In this document: positions 15,828 through 24,750 of the stretch, piece by piece
Numbering within the stretch: the first letter of the stretch is position 1
Layout of the letters: each line of letters begins with the position of its first letter
Assembly (NCBI RefSeq): GCF_009674495.1
Contig: NZ_WKJN01000020.1
Span: forward strand, 1 to 64,000
Reading direction: 5' to 3'
Length of the DNA stretch: 64,000 bases
DNA from: Duganella alba
Lineage (GTDB): Bacteria > Pseudomonadota > Gammaproteobacteria > Burkholderiales > Burkholderiaceae_D
Translations under genes and position numbers: made by a program
Notes under the pieces: model-generated
What the model was told of the DNA's origin: nothing
The model's input: the letters and a program-made list of their open reading frames with translations, nothing else
Databases searched by the model: none

Positions 15828-18197
15828 ATGCTACGCCCTACCCACAATGGCGACCGCTACGAATTGACCAGCCCCACGGCCATGCCGCAAGCAGCAGGCT
15901 TCCTGTGGAATCAGAAGATGATGATACAGGTCACCTGCCGCGGCTACGCCACCGCGCAGTTCATGCAGCCGGAACCCGCCAAATACGCCCACGCGCCCAA
16001 CCTGGAGGCCAAGACCTTCATGCAGCCGGAGCAGAACTACTACGCCCACCACCCGGGCCGCTTCTTCTACATCAAGGACGAGGAAACCGGCGCGCTGTTC
16101 TCCGCGCCATACGAGCCGGTGCGCGCGCCGGTGGACAGCTACAGCTTCTCGGTCGGCAAGAGCGATCTGGCCTGGACCATCGAACACCTGGGCGTGCGGG
16201 TGGAACTGAGTCTCAGTCTGCCGGTGGCGGACGTGGTGGAATTGTGGTCGCTGCGCGTGACCAATATCTCCGGCCGCGCGCGCAAGCTCAGCGTCTATCC
16301 CTATTTCCCGATCGGCTACATGTCGTGGATGAACCAGTCCGGCGAATATCGCTCCGACCTGGGCGGCGTGGTCGCCAGCAGCGTCACGCCGTACCAGAAG
16401 GTGGCGGACTACTTCAAGCAGAAGGACTTCAAGGACAAGACCTACTTCCTGTGCGAGCAGGCGCCGGATGCCTGGGAGGTGCGCCAGTCGGCGTTCGAGG
16501 GCGAAGGCGGCTTGCACTATCCGTCCGCCATCGCCGCCACGCAACTGGGCGACAGCGACGCCCGCTACGAAACGCCAACCGCCGCCGTGCAGTACCGACT
16601 GCCGCTGAACGACGGCGAAACGCGCGACTACCGCTTCCTGTTCGGCCCCGCCTTCGATGACGCCGAGATCCTGGCGCTGCGCGCCAAGTACCTGAGCGCC
16701 GCCGCCTTCCAGGCCACGCGCGATGAATACGCCGCCTACGTCGCCAGCGGCCAGGGCTGCCTGCGCATCGCAACGCCGGATGCGGACCTCGATAACTTCG
16801 TCAACAATTGGCTGCCGCGCCAGGTGTTCTACCATGGCGACGTCAATCGTTTAAGCACCGACCCGCAGACCCGCAACTACCTGCAGGACAATATGGGCAT
16901 GAGCTTCATCAAGCCCAGCGTGATGCGCAAGGCCTTCCTGCACGCGCTGTCGCAGCAGGAAGCCAGCGGCGCCATGCCGGACGGGATTCTGCTGACCGAG
17001 GGCGCGGAGCTCAAGTACATCAACCAGGTGCCGCACACCGACCACTGCGTGTGGCTGCCGGTGGCGCTCAAGGTCTACCTCGACGAAACCGCCGACTACG
17101 ACATCCTCCACGAAGACGTGGTGGGCAAGGACAGCGGCGTCGCGCTCACCGTCTCCGAGCGCGTGAGCAGCGCCATGGACTGGCTGCTGCAGGCGCGCGA
17201 CAAGCGCGGCCTGAGCTACATCGCCCAGGGCGACTGGTGCGACCCGATGAACATGGTGGGCTACAAGGGCCGCGGCGTGTCCGGCTGGCTGACCGTGGCC
17301 ACCGCCTACGCACTCAATCTGTGGGCGGAGATTTGCGAAACCACCGGCGCCAGTTCCTCGCTGGCGGAAAGCGCCAGGCACTTCCGCGCCGGCGCGCGCA
17401 CCGTCAACCGCGCCGCCAACGAACACCTGTGGGACGGCGACTGGTTCGCGCGCGGCATCACCGACGACAACGTCACCTTCGGCATCCGCAAGGACCAGGA
17501 AGGCCGCATCTGGCTCAATCCGCAGGCCTGGGCGATACTCGGCGGCGCCGCCAACGCCGGCCAGCGCGCCTCGATGGTGGCGCAGGTGCACGAGCAGCTG
17601 GTGACGCCCTACGGCGTGCAGATGTTCGCGCCGCCGTTCAGCGCCATGCGCGACGACGTCGGCCGCGTCACGCAAAAGCATCCCGGCTCGGCGGAGAATG
17701 GCGCGGTGTACAACCACGCCGCCATCTTCTACATCTACAGCCTGTACACGGCCAATGAAGGCGACCGCGCCTACGACCTGCTGCGCCGCATGCTGCCCGG
17801 CCCGAGCGAGGAAGACTATCTGCAGCGCGGCCAGCTGCCGGTGTTCATCCCGAATTACTATCGCGGCGCGTACCACGAATATCCGCGCACGGCCGGCCGC
17901 TCCAGCCAGTTGTTCAACACCGGCACGGTGTCGTGGGTGTACCTGTGCTTTGTCGAAGGCCTGTGCGGCCTGAAAGGCAACAGCGACGGCCTGACCATCA
18001 AGCCGCAACTGCCTTCGCACTGGGACGCCATCAAGGTGGTGCGCCAGTTCCGCCATGCGACCTTCAACGTGTCTATACAACGCGCCGACGTCAGCGAAAT
18101 TCAGGTCTGGCAGGACGGTAATCGTTTGACTGAAAACGTTATCAAAGGTATCGTTGCAGGCGGAGCATACGCGCTGGAGGTCTTGATTCCGCGCTGA
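15828..18197 (+). CDS. GH94 phosphorylase, probably cellobionic acid phosphorylase
   Basis: A 789-residue cytoplasmic glycoside phosphorylase. It would split a beta-1,4-glucosyl aldonic acid with phosphate to glucose 1-phosphate and gluconate. It has the GH94 N-terminal beta-sandwich (NGDRYELTSPTAMP), a linker, the alpha/alpha barrel and the catalytic acid region AQGDWCDPMNMVG with D472 at the general-acid position. The length of about 790 fits characterised cellobionic acid phosphorylases and is shorter than most cellobiose phosphorylases. Basic residues R613 and K617 (GRVTQKHPG) lie where family members contact the carboxylate, as far as I recall. The adjacent gluconokinase strongly supports gluconate as product. 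GGAGAGAG precedes the start. Substrate is inferred; the family is firm. Confidence 0.8.
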   Translation: MLRPTHNGDRYELTSPTAMPQAAGFLWNQKMMIQVTCRGYATAQFMQPEPAKYAHAPNLEAKTFMQPEQNYYAHHPGRFFYIKDEETGALFSAPYEPVRAPVDSYSFSVGKSDLAWTIEHLGVRVELSLSLPVADVVELWSLRVTNISGRARKLSVYPYFPIGYMSWMNQSGEYRSDLGGVVASSVTPYQKVADYFKQKDFKDKTYFLCEQAPDAWEVRQSAFEGEGGLHYPSAIAATQLGDSDARYETPTAAVQYRLPLNDGETRDYRFLFGPAFDDAEILALRAKYLSAAAFQATRDEYAAYVASGQGCLRIATPDADLDNFVNNWLPRQVFYHGDVNRLSTDPQTRNYLQDNMGMSFIKPSVMRKAFLHALSQQEASGAMPDGILLTEGAELKYINQVPHTDHCVWLPVALKVYLDETADYDILHEDVVGKDSGVALTVSERVSSAMDWLLQARDKRGLSYIAQGDWCDPMNMVGYKGRGVSGWLTVATAYALNLWAEICETTGASSSLAESARHFRAGARTVNRAANEHLWDGDWFARGITDDNVTFGIRKDQEGRIWLNPQAWAILGGAANAGQRASMVAQVHEQLVTPYGVQMFAPPFSAMRDDVGRVTQKHPGSAENGAVYNHAAIFYIYSLYTANEGDRAYDLLRRMLPGPSEEDYLQRGQLPVFIPNYYRGAYHEYPRTAGRSSQLFNTGTVSWVYLCFVEGLCGLKGNSDGLTIKPQLPSHWDAIKVVRQFRHATFNVSIQRADVSEIQVWQDGNRLTENVIKGIVAGGAYALEVLIPR

Positions 18198-18232
18198 AGA
18201 TTAACTAAAAAATTATAAGGACACTGTATCGT

Positions 18233-20479
18233 ATGAAGAAGCGTCTCTGGCTGTCTCTGGCACTGGCTTATCCACTGATGTTAACCGGCGCCGCACACGC
18301 CGCGGACGCATCCCAACCTTGGCTGGACGCCAGGCAGTCGCCGGATGCGCGCGCCGAGCAACTGGTCAAGGCGATGACGCTGGATGAAAAAATCCAGACC
18401 GTGTTCGCCTACTTCTCGACCGAGTTCTCGCCGAAAAAATACGAACAGCCCAAGGAAGGCCGTCCTGATTCGGCCGGCTGGGTGCCGGGCATCGCCCGCC
18501 TTGGCCTGCCGTCGCAGTGGCAATCGGACGCCGGCGTCGGCGTCGCCACGCAGGCCGTGTCCAAGAAGCCTTACGAGCGCACCTCCCTGCCTTCCGGCCT
18601 GGCCACCACCGCCACCTGGAATCCCGAGCTGGCCTTCGCCGGCGGCGCCATGATCGGCAGCGAAGCGCGCAGCACCGGCTTCAACGTGCTGCTGGCCGGC
18701 GGCGTCAACCTGATGCGCGAACCGCGCAACGGCCGCAACTTCGAATACGGCGGTGAAGATCCCCTGCTGGCCGGCCACATGGTCGGCGCGCAGATCAAGG
18801 GCATCCAGTCGAACCACATCATTTCGACGGTCAAGCACTACGCCTTCAACGACCAGGAAACCAACCGCAATCACATCAACGTCAAGATCGACGACCAGGC
18901 CGGCCGCATGTCGGATCTGCTGGCGCTGCAATTCGCCATCGAGGCCGGCCAGCCTGGCTCGGTGATGTGTTCCTACAACCGCGTCAACGGCGACTACGCC
19001 TGCGAGAACGATTACCTGCTCAACCAGGTGCTCAAGCAGGACTGGAAGTATCCGGGCTATGTGATGTCCGACTGGGGCGCGACCCACTCGACCATCCCGG
19101 CGGCCAACCGCGGCCTGGACCAGCAGTCCGGCTTCCCCTTCGATAAATCCGGCTACTTCAACGAAGCGCTGAAGGAAGCGGTGGTCAACCGCCACGTGCC
19201 GGAAGCGCGCCTGGACGACATGGTCAAGCGCATCACGCGCACCATGTTTGCCAACGGCGTGGTGGAGCATCCGGTGGCGACGCCGACGTCGGCCGACGCC
19301 GGCATCGACTTCACCGCGCACGGCAAGGTGTCGCAGGCCGACGCCGAAGAAGCCATCGTGCTGCTGAAGAACCAGCACAACCTGCTGCCGCTGGCGGCCA
19401 ACGTGCGCAGCATCGCCATCATCGGCGGCCACGCGGACGTCGGCGTGCTGTCGGGCGGCGGTTCGGCGCAGGTCTACCCGAAAGGCGGTTCGGCCGTGCC
19501 GAACGAAGGCCCGAGCTATTTCCCTGGCCCGATCGTCTATCACCGCTCGTCGCCGATGGGCGAACTGGCTAGGCTGACCAAGGCCAGGCTGACCTACAAC
19601 GACGGCAAGGACGCCGCCGCCGCCGCCAAGCTGGCGGCCAGCAGCGACGTGGTGATCGTCTTCGGCACCCAGTGGATGGCCGAGAGCTTCGACGCCGACG
19701 ACCTGAATCTGCCGGGCCAGCAAAATGCGCTGATCGCCGCCGTGGCCAAGGCCAATCCAAAAACCGTGGTGGTGTTGCAGACCGGGGGGCCTGTGGTCAT
19801 GCCGTGGCTGGAGAACGTCGGCGCGGTGGTGGAAGCCTGGTACGCGGGTTCCAACGGCGGCGCGGCGATTGCCCGCGTGCTGAGCGGCGAAGTCAATCCG
19901 TCCGGTCACCTGCCGGCCACCTTCCCTGCTTCGCTGGCCCAGCTGCCGCGTCCGAAGCTCGATGGCGACGCCAAGACCAAGGATGAAAACCTCATCGAGA
20001 AGTTCGTCACCGACTACAACATCGAAGGCGCTGCGGTCGGCTACAAGTGGTTCGACCTGAAAGGCCACAAGCCGCTGTTCCCGTTCGGTTACGGCCTGTC
20101 GTACACCAGCTTCGCTTACGACGACCTGAGCGCCCAGCCTGCGGGCAAAGGCATCGAGGTCAGCTTCAGCATCAAGAACACCGGCGCGCGTGACGGCAAG
20201 GCGGTCGGCCAGGTGTACGTGTCGCCGGTGGCTGGCGGCTGGGAAGCGCCGAAGCGCCTGGGCGGCTGGAACAAGCTGGCGCTGAAGGCCGGCGCCAGCG
20301 GCAAGGCCACGGTGAAGATCGATCCGCGTCTGGTGGGCGTGTACGACAGCGCCAGCAAGACCTGGAAGATCGCCGCCGGCGAATACCTGGTGACGCTGGC
20401 CGAATCGGCCGGCGCCAAGCCGGCTGCCAGCGTCAAGGTCAAGCTGGACGCGACCAGCGTGGACGTCAACGGCCGGTAA
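18233..20479 (+). CDS. Secreted GH3 beta-glucosidase
   Basis: A 748-residue exported exo-glycosidase. Residues 1-23 are a signal peptide (LALAYPLMLTGAAHAAD). The GH3 (alpha/beta)8 domain carries the nucleophile D280 in VMSDWGATHS and the substrate-binding segments TVKHYAFNDQE and CSYNRVNGDYACEN. The C-terminal half has the second GH3 domain (DVVIVFGTQWMAESFDADDL), FPFGYGLSYTSF and a fibronectin III-like end. It starts 35 bp after the GH94 gene and probably shares its transcript. It would trim beta-linked oligosaccharides in the periplasm, complementing the intracellular phosphorylase. Confidence 0.93.
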   Translation: MKKRLWLSLALAYPLMLTGAAHAADASQPWLDARQSPDARAEQLVKAMTLDEKIQTVFAYFSTEFSPKKYEQPKEGRPDSAGWVPGIARLGLPSQWQSDAGVGVATQAVSKKPYERTSLPSGLATTATWNPELAFAGGAMIGSEARSTGFNVLLAGGVNLMREPRNGRNFEYGGEDPLLAGHMVGAQIKGIQSNHIISTVKHYAFNDQETNRNHINVKIDDQAGRMSDLLALQFAIEAGQPGSVMCSYNRVNGDYACENDYLLNQVLKQDWKYPGYVMSDWGATHSTIPAANRGLDQQSGFPFDKSGYFNEALKEAVVNRHVPEARLDDMVKRITRTMFANGVVEHPVATPTSADAGIDFTAHGKVSQADAEEAIVLLKNQHNLLPLAANVRSIAIIGGHADVGVLSGGGSAQVYPKGGSAVPNEGPSYFPGPIVYHRSSPMGELARLTKARLTYNDGKDAAAAAKLAASSDVVIVFGTQWMAESFDADDLNLPGQQNALIAAVAKANPKTVVVLQTGGPVVMPWLENVGAVVEAWYAGSNGGAAIARVLSGEVNPSGHLPATFPASLAQLPRPKLDGDAKTKDENLIEKFVTDYNIEGAAVGYKWFDLKGHKPLFPFGYGLSYTSFAYDDLSAQPAGKGIEVSFSIKNTGARDGKAVGQVYVSPVAGGWEAPKRLGGWNKLALKAGASGKATVKIDPRLVGVYDSASKTWKIAAGEYLVTLAESAGAKPAASVKVKLDATSVDVNGR

Positions 20480-20484
20480 GGCCG

Positions 20485-21324
20485 TCAGTCCTCGGCGGAC
20501 AAGGCGCCCAGCAGCGGCGCCGGTCCAAGGCGGAAGGTGCGCTTGACGGTGGCCTCGTCAAAATAATGCGTGTAAATGGCGCGCACCTTCTGCTCTTCCG
20601 TCATGGCTTTCAATGCCGCCGCATAGTGCTGGCGCACTACCGGCGAAATCGTTTGCTTCGACAGGTAGATGCCGGTGAACCGGGGCGTCGCCTCGGGCAG
20701 CGGCACGATCACCGTGTGCGCTTTCAATCGGCTGTGCTTCAGGTATTTGCCGTAGATGGGCGGCGTTGCCAGCGTGCCGTCGGCACGGCCCATTTCCAGC
20801 TTGCTGAAAACAGTTTCGAAATCATTCACCAGCTCAAGACGGCCGGCAGCGGCCAGCAGCGCCAGCTGGGTCTCGATGGCGGTGTCGTAAGCCAGGCCGC
20901 GCGTGACGTTAAGGCGTCCGCTGCCGCGCGCGACAAAGTCGCTCAGGCTGGCGTATTGCTGGCCGCCTGACTGCGCCAGCACCAGGTCATATTGCAGCCA
21001 GGCGTAAGGCAGATAATGCGCGTAGGCGTCGCGCTCGGGCGTGCGCAGCGATCCCATGGTCATGTCGATGCGCCCCGCCGCCAGTTCGACGAACAGGCGC
21101 TGGCGCGGATACCAGTGGAATTCGAACTTGCAGCCGGTGCGGCGTCCCATCTCGTTGGCGACATCGACCGCGATGCCGGCGATCCGCCCCTGGTCGCGAT
21201 AGGAGGTGTAGCCCAGGTCGCTGAGGCCGACGCGCGTCACGGGCGGACAGAGCGCTTCCGCATGCGCGGCGGGCAGGCTCCACCAAAACGTGGCGATCAG
21301 GAACATCCGGTTGCGTCTCATCAT
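20485..21324 (-). CDS. Periplasmic solute-binding protein (SBP_bac_3-like)
   Basis: A 279-residue exported protein with a signal peptide (MFLIATFWWSLPAAHAEA) and a two-lobed amino-acid-binding fold: RVGLSDLGYTSYRDQGRIAGIAVDVANEMGRRTG opens it, and GRIDMTMGSLRTPERD is the usual lobe-1 ligand segment. No ABC permease or ATPase is next to it, so it may be an orphan binding protein or a sensory receptor. It is convergent with the GH3 gene, stop to stop with five bases between. MM at the start leaves the exact initiation uncertain by one codon. Confidence 0.85.
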   Translation of the reverse strand: MMRRNRMFLIATFWWSLPAAHAEALCPPVTRVGLSDLGYTSYRDQGRIAGIAVDVANEMGRRTGCKFEFHWYPRQRLFVELAAGRIDMTMGSLRTPERDAYAHYLPYAWLQYDLVLAQSGGQQYASLSDFVARGSGRLNVTRGLAYDTAIETQLALLAAAGRLELVNDFETVFSKLEMGRADGTLATPPIYGKYLKHSRLKAHTVIVPLPEATPRFTGIYLSKQTISPVVRQHYAAALKAMTEEQKVRAIYTHYFDEATVKRTFRLGPAPLLGALSAED

Positions 21325-21453
21325 GGACTCTTTTCCGCTAGTAACGATGAGTGTATCTTAGGTTGGCCCAGGGCGGCGAGGAAGGCCCATCTCCGCAAAG
21401 CCTGTTTGCAACAGTGCAAAGCGCGTGCCATCGACGGCGGTACACTTGGCGCT

Positions 21454-22650
21454 ATGCCGCTCACTCCCAACAAGCAAGCCGAATTGCAGCGCGCCCTGCA
21501 GGACGCGGTGGACGATCACGCCATGCTGGCGGCGATGCCGGACCTGCAGCCGATGGCCGGCACGCCGCCGCTGCCGGCCGCGCTCATCGCCGACGCCGGG
21601 TTCCACATCGTGCGCCACAAGGACAGCGGCTGCGTGCAGTTTGTATTTCCGTCGGCCGGCCCGTCGCTGGCGCCGCAGGCCGGCTGGGACTGGATCGTGC
21701 AGGCGACGCTGAACGCCAGGGAGCGCATGACGCAGGCGATGATCGACAAGATCGAAGCGCATAACAAGCCGGAGCGCCTGCTGGCCCTGCGGCATGGCTA
21801 TGGGCAGACCGCCACGCCGCAGGAACTGGCGGCGGCGCGCGGGCGCAAGGTGCTGTTGCTGGTGCACGGCGTGTTCAGTTCGACGGCCGGCGCGTTTGGC
21901 GAGCTGGATCTGGCGCCGCTGCTGGAACGCTATGAGGGCCGGGTGTTCGGCTACGACCACTGGACCATCGCCAGGACGCCGCAGCAAAACGCGCTGAACC
22001 TGTTGCAGCGGCTGCCGTTCAATGGCAACTGGGAGGTGGACATCCTGTGTCACAGCCGTGGCGGGCTGGTGGTGCGCTCGATGTTGAGCGAGGGGATGGT
22101 CGATATCGTGCGGGCGCGGGCTGGGCGCATCGGCAAGCTGGGCAAGGTGATCTTCGTGGCGGCGGCCAACCAGGGATCGCCGCTGGCGGAGCCGGAGCAG
22201 ATCCAGCAATTGCTGAACGCGGCGGCGCTGCTGGCGTCGCTCAGCGGCGGCATGGCGCTGGATCTGGTGATCGGGCTGGCGCGGATGGTGGTGTCGCTGG
22301 GCTTTGGCCGGCCGAGCGTGCAGGCGCTGGCGAGCGGCTCCACGCTGATCAAGCTGCTGGACGACAGCGGCTCGCTGCTGACCAGCGCCAACAGCTACTT
22401 TGCGCGCGCCAACTTCGACTTCGGCGACTCGGTGCTGGAGCAGACCGGCTCCCTACTCAGCCGCGCGCTGATGACGGATGCCAACGACATGGTGGTCCCC
22501 TACGCCGGCGTCCTCCTCCCCCACGCCACGCCGGACGCGGGCCAGATCCTCAGCTTCGGCAGCGCCGAGCAGAAACAAAACCAGGTCTGGCACACCGAAT
22601 TCTTCCGCCAGCAAGCAACGCGGGATTTCGTGCTTCAGCATCTGCCATAG
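21454..22650 (+). CDS. Alpha/beta hydrolase (lipase-like, DUF7379 type)
   Basis: A 398-residue protein of unknown substrate. Residues about 130-300 form an alpha/beta-hydrolase core: VLLLVHGVFSSTAGAFGEL (oxyanion strand), the nucleophile elbow DILCHSRGGLVVRSM with Ser in HSRGG, and FVAAANQGSPLAEP. NDMVVPYAGVLL and HTEFFRQ near the end are candidates for the acid and His of the triad. The N-terminal 120 residues are not recognised, and there is no signal peptide. The open frame extends far upstream, but MPLTPNKQAEL at 21454 begins the conserved part. It stands alone. Confidence 0.75.
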   Translation: MPLTPNKQAELQRALQDAVDDHAMLAAMPDLQPMAGTPPLPAALIADAGFHIVRHKDSGCVQFVFPSAGPSLAPQAGWDWIVQATLNARERMTQAMIDKIEAHNKPERLLALRHGYGQTATPQELAAARGRKVLLLVHGVFSSTAGAFGELDLAPLLERYEGRVFGYDHWTIARTPQQNALNLLQRLPFNGNWEVDILCHSRGGLVVRSMLSEGMVDIVRARAGRIGKLGKVIFVAAANQGSPLAEPEQIQQLLNAAALLASLSGGMALDLVIGLARMVVSLGFGRPSVQALASGSTLIKLLDDSGSLLTSANSYFARANFDFGDSVLEQTGSLLSRALMTDANDMVVPYAGVLLPHATPDAGQILSFGSAEQKQNQVWHTEFFRQQATRDFVLQHLP

Positions 22651-22653
22651 CAT

Positions 22654-22944
22654 TCAAACAGGCGCGGGGTTTTTGCGGCGGCGGCGGGCGTTCTTGGGGT
22701 CGGCGATCAGGGGGCGGTAGAGTTCGATGCGGTCGTGGGCGCGCAGGACGGTGTCCAGCGGCTTTTTCTTGGCGTAGATGCCGGTTTGCAGCTGGCTCAG
22801 GTCCAGCCCCGGCACCTCCTGCAGCACGCCGCTCAGGGCGATCGCCTGCTCCAGCGTGGTGCCGACCGGTACTTGCAGCTCGCGCAGGAACTGCACCGCG
22901 TCGCTGGCATAGCACACCTGGATCGAGAAGGTCTCAGCCGCCAT
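22654..22944 (-). CDS. rnfH: RnfH family ubiquitin-fold protein
   Basis: A 96-residue beta-grasp protein (SIQVCYASDAVQFLRELQVPVGTTLEQAI; HDRIELYRPLIADPKNARRRR) with the family's basic C-terminus. It overlaps the end of ratA by 11 bp. The same ratA-rnfH pair next to smpB is found in E. coli, supporting the call. Its molecular role is not settled. Confidence 0.92.
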   Translation of the reverse strand: MAAETFSIQVCYASDAVQFLRELQVPVGTTLEQAIALSGVLQEVPGLDLSQLQTGIYAKKKPLDTVLRAHDRIELYRPLIADPKNARRRRKNPAPV

Positions 22945-23368
22945 ACACCGTTTCCGCCCGCTTGCAGAAGGAATCGACCATGCTGTTGGCGATCATGCCG
23001 AACACCGGCCCCACCAGCTTGTCGAGCAGGCCGCTGGAAAACTCGTAATGCAGGTCCAGCTCGATCTTGCAGGCGTCGTCGCGCAGCGGCTTGAACGACC
23101 AGACGCCGTCCAGGCACTTGAAAGGACCGTCCACCAGCTTCATCTTGATGGTGGTCGGCGCCGTGTTTTCATTGGACGTGGTAAAACTCTGCTTGACGCC
23201 GTGGTAGTTGATGCCGACACTGGCCACCACGACATTGCCATTCCGCTCACGGATCTCGACCCCACCGCACCACGGCAAGAATTTGGGATAGTCCTCGATG
23301 CCAGCCACCAGATCAAACATTTGCTGCGCGCTGTAACCCAGGAAAACTGATTTGTGTACTACTGCCAT
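22934..23368 (-). CDS. ratA: RatA family protein (START/COQ10-like)
   Basis: A 144-residue polyketide-cyclase/START-fold protein (VHKSVFLGYSAQQMFDLVAGIEDYPKFLPWC; GMIANSMVDSFCKRAETVYG). Homologues are described both as a 70S-assembly inhibitor (RatA) and as ubiquinone-binding COQ10-like proteins. The sequence does not decide between these. It is the first gene of the ratA-rnfH pair, divergent from smpB across 75 bp. Confidence 0.93.
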   Translation of the reverse strand: MAVVHKSVFLGYSAQQMFDLVAGIEDYPKFLPWCGGVEIRERNGNVVVASVGINYHGVKQSFTTSNENTAPTTIKMKLVDGPFKCLDGVWSFKPLRDDACKIELDLHYEFSSGLLDKLVGPVFGMIANSMVDSFCKRAETVYGG

Positions 23369-23380
23369 TGTCTAACCATT

Positions 23381-23389
23381 TGCTATGAT
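23381..23389 (+). promoter_or_regulatory. Candidate extended -10 promoter of smpB
   Basis: TGCTATGAT combines an extended -10 TGn with TATGAT in the 75-bp ratA/smpB divergent gap. No convincing -35 is present, so the call is tentative. Confidence 0.35.
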
Positions 23390-23443
23390 GTTGAATTATT
23401 CGCGTCCGACGGCGCGCAGCAGTAGTTTAACCGATACCCACAC

Positions 23444-23893
23444 ATGACCATAGCTGATAACAAAAAAGCCTTTTTTGACTACTTCATCGAAGACCGCTTC
23501 GAAGCCGGCATCGTGCTCGAAGGCTGGGAAGTCAAGGCCATCCGCGACGCCCGCGTGCAGATCAAGGAAGCCTACGTCACCATCAAGGGCGACGAGCTGT
23601 ACCTGTTCGGCGCCCACATCAGCGCCCTGCCGACCGCCTCCACCCACATCAGCCCGGAAGCCGTGCGCACCCGCAAGCTGCTGCTGCACCGCCAGGAGAT
23701 CGACAAACTGATCGGCAAGGTGGTGCGCGCCGGCTACACGCTGGTGCCGCTCAACCTGCACTACAAGGGCGGCCGCGTGAAATGTGAAATCGGCCTGGCC
23801 AAGGGCAAGAAAATGCACGACAAACGTGCCACGGAGAAAGATCGCGACGGCAAGCGCGAAGTGGCGGCCGCGATGAAGACCCACGCGCGCTAA
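23444..23893 (+). CDS. smpB: SsrA-binding protein SmpB
   Basis: A 149-residue tmRNA partner required for rescue of stalled ribosomes. It has the N-terminal NKKAFFDYFIEDRFEAGIVLEGWEVKAIR core, the oligonucleotide-binding barrel, and the C-terminal GKKMHDKRATEKDRD tail that folds in the decoding centre. It is divergent from ratA and followed by a perfect terminator. No ssrA gene was seen in the window. Confidence 0.98.
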   Translation: MTIADNKKAFFDYFIEDRFEAGIVLEGWEVKAIRDARVQIKEAYVTIKGDELYLFGAHISALPTASTHISPEAVRTRKLLLHRQEIDKLIGKVVRAGYTLVPLNLHYKGGRVKCEIGLAKGKKMHDKRATEKDRDGKREVAAAMKTHAR

Positions 23894-23915
23894 AACTGTT
23901 GCGCGCCCCGTACAC

Positions 23916-23942
23916 AACCCGGTCCCGTACCGGGTTTTTTAT
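23916..23942 (+). terminator. Intrinsic terminator of smpB
   Basis: AACCCGGT, a five-base loop and ACCGGGTT form a perfect 8-bp stem followed by TTTTT. It starts 22 bp after the stop codon. Confidence 0.9.
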
Positions 23943-24054
23943 CGCCGGGAGAATTTCTAATTAGAAACATCCATGCTAAACTGGACGAAGATGATTTTAC
24001 ATTCGCGGCCAGCGCTTGGCCGCGACCGGACAGAAACTTGACGACGAGGCTATC

Positions 24055-24750
24055 ATGGCGCTGAAAACTGCAATGGCTCTGGCGGCCGGGCTGACGCTGC
24101 TGGCAGGATGCGCATCGCGCTATACGCCGACGCCGCTGGCAGCCAACTTCCCCACCACCAAGCAGGCCAAGCTGCAAGCGGCCTATCACTGGGGCGTTAT
24201 TTCCGACAATATCGAGAAACGCGTCGTGGCCGAGCTGAAGAAAAGCCCGCCGCGCCCGGTGTACATCAATGAACCGAAGGACGCGACGCCGTTCCAGCAC
24301 GCGCTGGCGACCCAGCTGACCACCTCGCTGGTGAACGACGGTCACGTGGTCTCGCGCACCCCGGCCGGCTCGCTGAAGGTCGAGATGGACGTGCAGGCCG
24401 TGACCTTCAGCGCCAACCGTCCGCAATACCGCTACCACGGCGAACGCGCCATCCTCGGCAGCGGCGTCTGGCTGCTGAGCGAAATCGAAGCCCCGGCCCT
24501 GCTCAACGTGGCGGTCGGCGCCGGCGCCTGGGACGCCTACGACTGGTTCAACGCCCAGTTCGCCCCGGGCGACACGCCGAAGACCGAAATCATCGTCACC
24601 GTTTCGGTGTCCGACCAGTACCGCTATGTGGCGCGCAGCACCTCCGCCTATTACGTGGCCGACAGCGACCGTATCCTGTACGGCATCGTCGATCCCAAGC
24701 CCGAAGAACCTAAACTGACCCGTACCTTCCAGGTACGCGGAGACATGTAA
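24055..24750 (+). CDS. Predicted outer-membrane lipoprotein, partner of FlgO-like protein
   Basis: A 231-residue lipoprotein with the lipobox LLAGC (Cys at residue 18) after a short hydrophobic segment. The body has no motif I recognise; DATPFQHALATQLTTSLVNDGHVV resembles the nucleotide-free alpha/beta fold seen in FlgO-type and related envelope proteins. The start at 24055 has GAGG six bases upstream and places the signal peptide properly. Its stop shares one base with the next gene's start (TAATG), so the two are co-translated and probably act together. Confidence 0.75.
   Translation: MALKTAMALAAGLTLLAGCASRYTPTPLAANFPTTKQAKLQAAYHWGVISDNIEKRVVAELKKSPPRPVYINEPKDATPFQHALATQLTTSLVNDGHVVSRTPAGSLKVEMDVQAVTFSANRPQYRYHGERAILGSGVWLLSEIEAPALLNVAVGAGAWDAYDWFNAQFAPGDTPKTEIIVTVSVSDQYRYVARSTSAYYVADSDRILYGIVDPKPEEPKLTRTFQVRGDM

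Noticed and set aside
18137..18152. GTTATCAAAGGTATCG, resembling the LacI-type operator half-site
   Set aside because: Lies inside the GH94 coding end, lacks the central CG palindrome and is not near a promoter.
22934..23368. RatA as a toxin of a toxin-antitoxin pair with rnfH
   Set aside because: The family name suggests it, but the ratA-rnfH-smpB neighbourhood is a conserved housekeeping arrangement and the fold is also that of COQ10 proteins.
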